Source: Candidatus Baldrarchaeota archaeon (GTDB lineage: Archaea > Asgardarchaeota > Baldrarchaeia > Baldrarchaeales > DXJG01). Taken from it: a DNA stretch of 6,064 nucleotides. Below, piece after piece: positions 5,813 through 6,064 of this stretch; the first letter of the stretch is position 1; every line of letters starts with the position of its first letter. A program made the translations under genes and the position numbers. Under the pieces are notes generated by a model, which was not told where the DNA came from, made no database searches, and worked only from the letters and a program-made list of their open reading frames with translations. The stretch is from the NCBI GenBank assembly GCA_030587435.1, contig JAUQZC010000153.1, positions 1 to 6,064 on the forward strand. The letters run 5' to 3'.

Positions 5813-6064
5813 TTAAACTTCCACTACAATAGTATCTGTATAGTAGTCAGTAAATCTAAGAACCTTTTTCCTTCTAAAAAACATTAAGCCAACAATAACA
5901 TCTAATGGAAGAAGAAAAGCTTTACCTATGCTTCTAACTGCGCTATCTTGTAGTGGAAGCCTTCTACCGTCGCTTTTAACAACCCTTATACCCATAAGTA
6001 TTTTACCGAGGCTTTGACCTTTATATCCTTCAGTAATTGTCCAGTAGGCCCATAAAATTGAGGC
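5813..6064 (-). CDS. RDD-family membrane protein, C-terminal part (partial at window edge)
   Basis: The leftward frame is open from the right edge (6064) to a TAA at 5813-5815, giving 83 visible residues; the start lies outside the window. The chain opens ASILWAYWTITEGYKGQSLG and continues KILMGIRVVKSDGRRLPL. The G-Q-S-L-G-K-x-L-x-G-I-R-V-V signature is characteristic of the RDD family, as is a following amphipathic stretch with a conserved Arg (QDSAVRSIGKAF) and a last membrane helix (LLPLDVIVGLMFF). The tail RRKKVLRFTDYYTDTIVVEV matches the usual RDD ending, in which a basic segment precedes D-x-x-x-x-T-x-V-V. Only an internal ATG (5995) lies in the visible part, and it falls within the conserved motif, so it is not the start. 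RDD proteins are small multi-span proteins; some have been linked to ion transport or envelope homeostasis, but no role can be assigned here. It lies 122 bases upstream of the co-oriented surface-protein gene. Confidence 0.85.
   Translation of the reverse strand, partial: ASILWAYWTITEGYKGQSLGKILMGIRVVKSDGRRLPLQDSAVRSIGKAFLLPLDVIVGLMFFRRKKVLRFTDYYTDTIVVEV

Noticed and set aside
5816..5995. Separate 60-residue protein starting at ATG 5995
   Set aside because: The frame continues open upstream to the window edge, and the ATG falls inside the conserved RDD signature (GQSLGKILMGIRVV). It is therefore an internal Met of a longer partial gene.

Overview
The window looks like ordinary chromosomal DNA from an uncultivated, AT-rich archaeon, probably within the Thermoproteota/Bathyarchaeia-like range; that placement is inferred from style and not tested. 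The archaeal signs are TTTAAATA-type A-boxes 20-50 bases ahead of start codons, Shine-Dalgarno cores of the GGTGA/GAGGTGA type, several TTG or GTG starts, short 5' leaders, and a large secreted protein with many N-glycosylation sequons and a C-terminal membrane anchor. I see no rRNA, tRNA, CRISPR array, insertion sequence or phage gene.

Layout from left to right. (1) The first 273 bases are the 5' part of a leftward gene for a secreted protein that runs off the left edge. (2) About 95 bases of divergent promoter DNA separate it from a rightward gene (368-964) for a 198-residue multi-span membrane protein of unknown function with a Gly/Pro-rich loop. (3) After a 155-188 base gap with its own A-box comes a rightward gene (best start 1153, end 2751) for a phenylacetate-CoA ligase-like (PaaK/COG1541) adenylate-forming enzyme. 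It is longer than usual, with a basic insertion and atypical ATP-binding motifs. (4) Convergent with it across only 32 bases is a leftward gene (2784-5690) for a 968-residue type I surface protein with three CARDB/DUF11-like beta-sandwich segments. (5) Upstream of that, also leftward, is the 3' end of an RDD-family membrane protein gene that enters from the right edge.

There is no convincing operon. Each complete gene has its own A-box and Shine-Dalgarno, and the orientations alternate. Four of the five products are membrane-bound or exported, so the region is biased toward the cell envelope. The ligase-like enzyme is the only cytoplasmic one, and its substrate cannot be told from the sequence. 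I do not see a clear new multi-gene system. The most unusual items are the divergent adenylate-forming enzyme, the orphan Gly-rich membrane protein, and the large probable surface glycoprotein.
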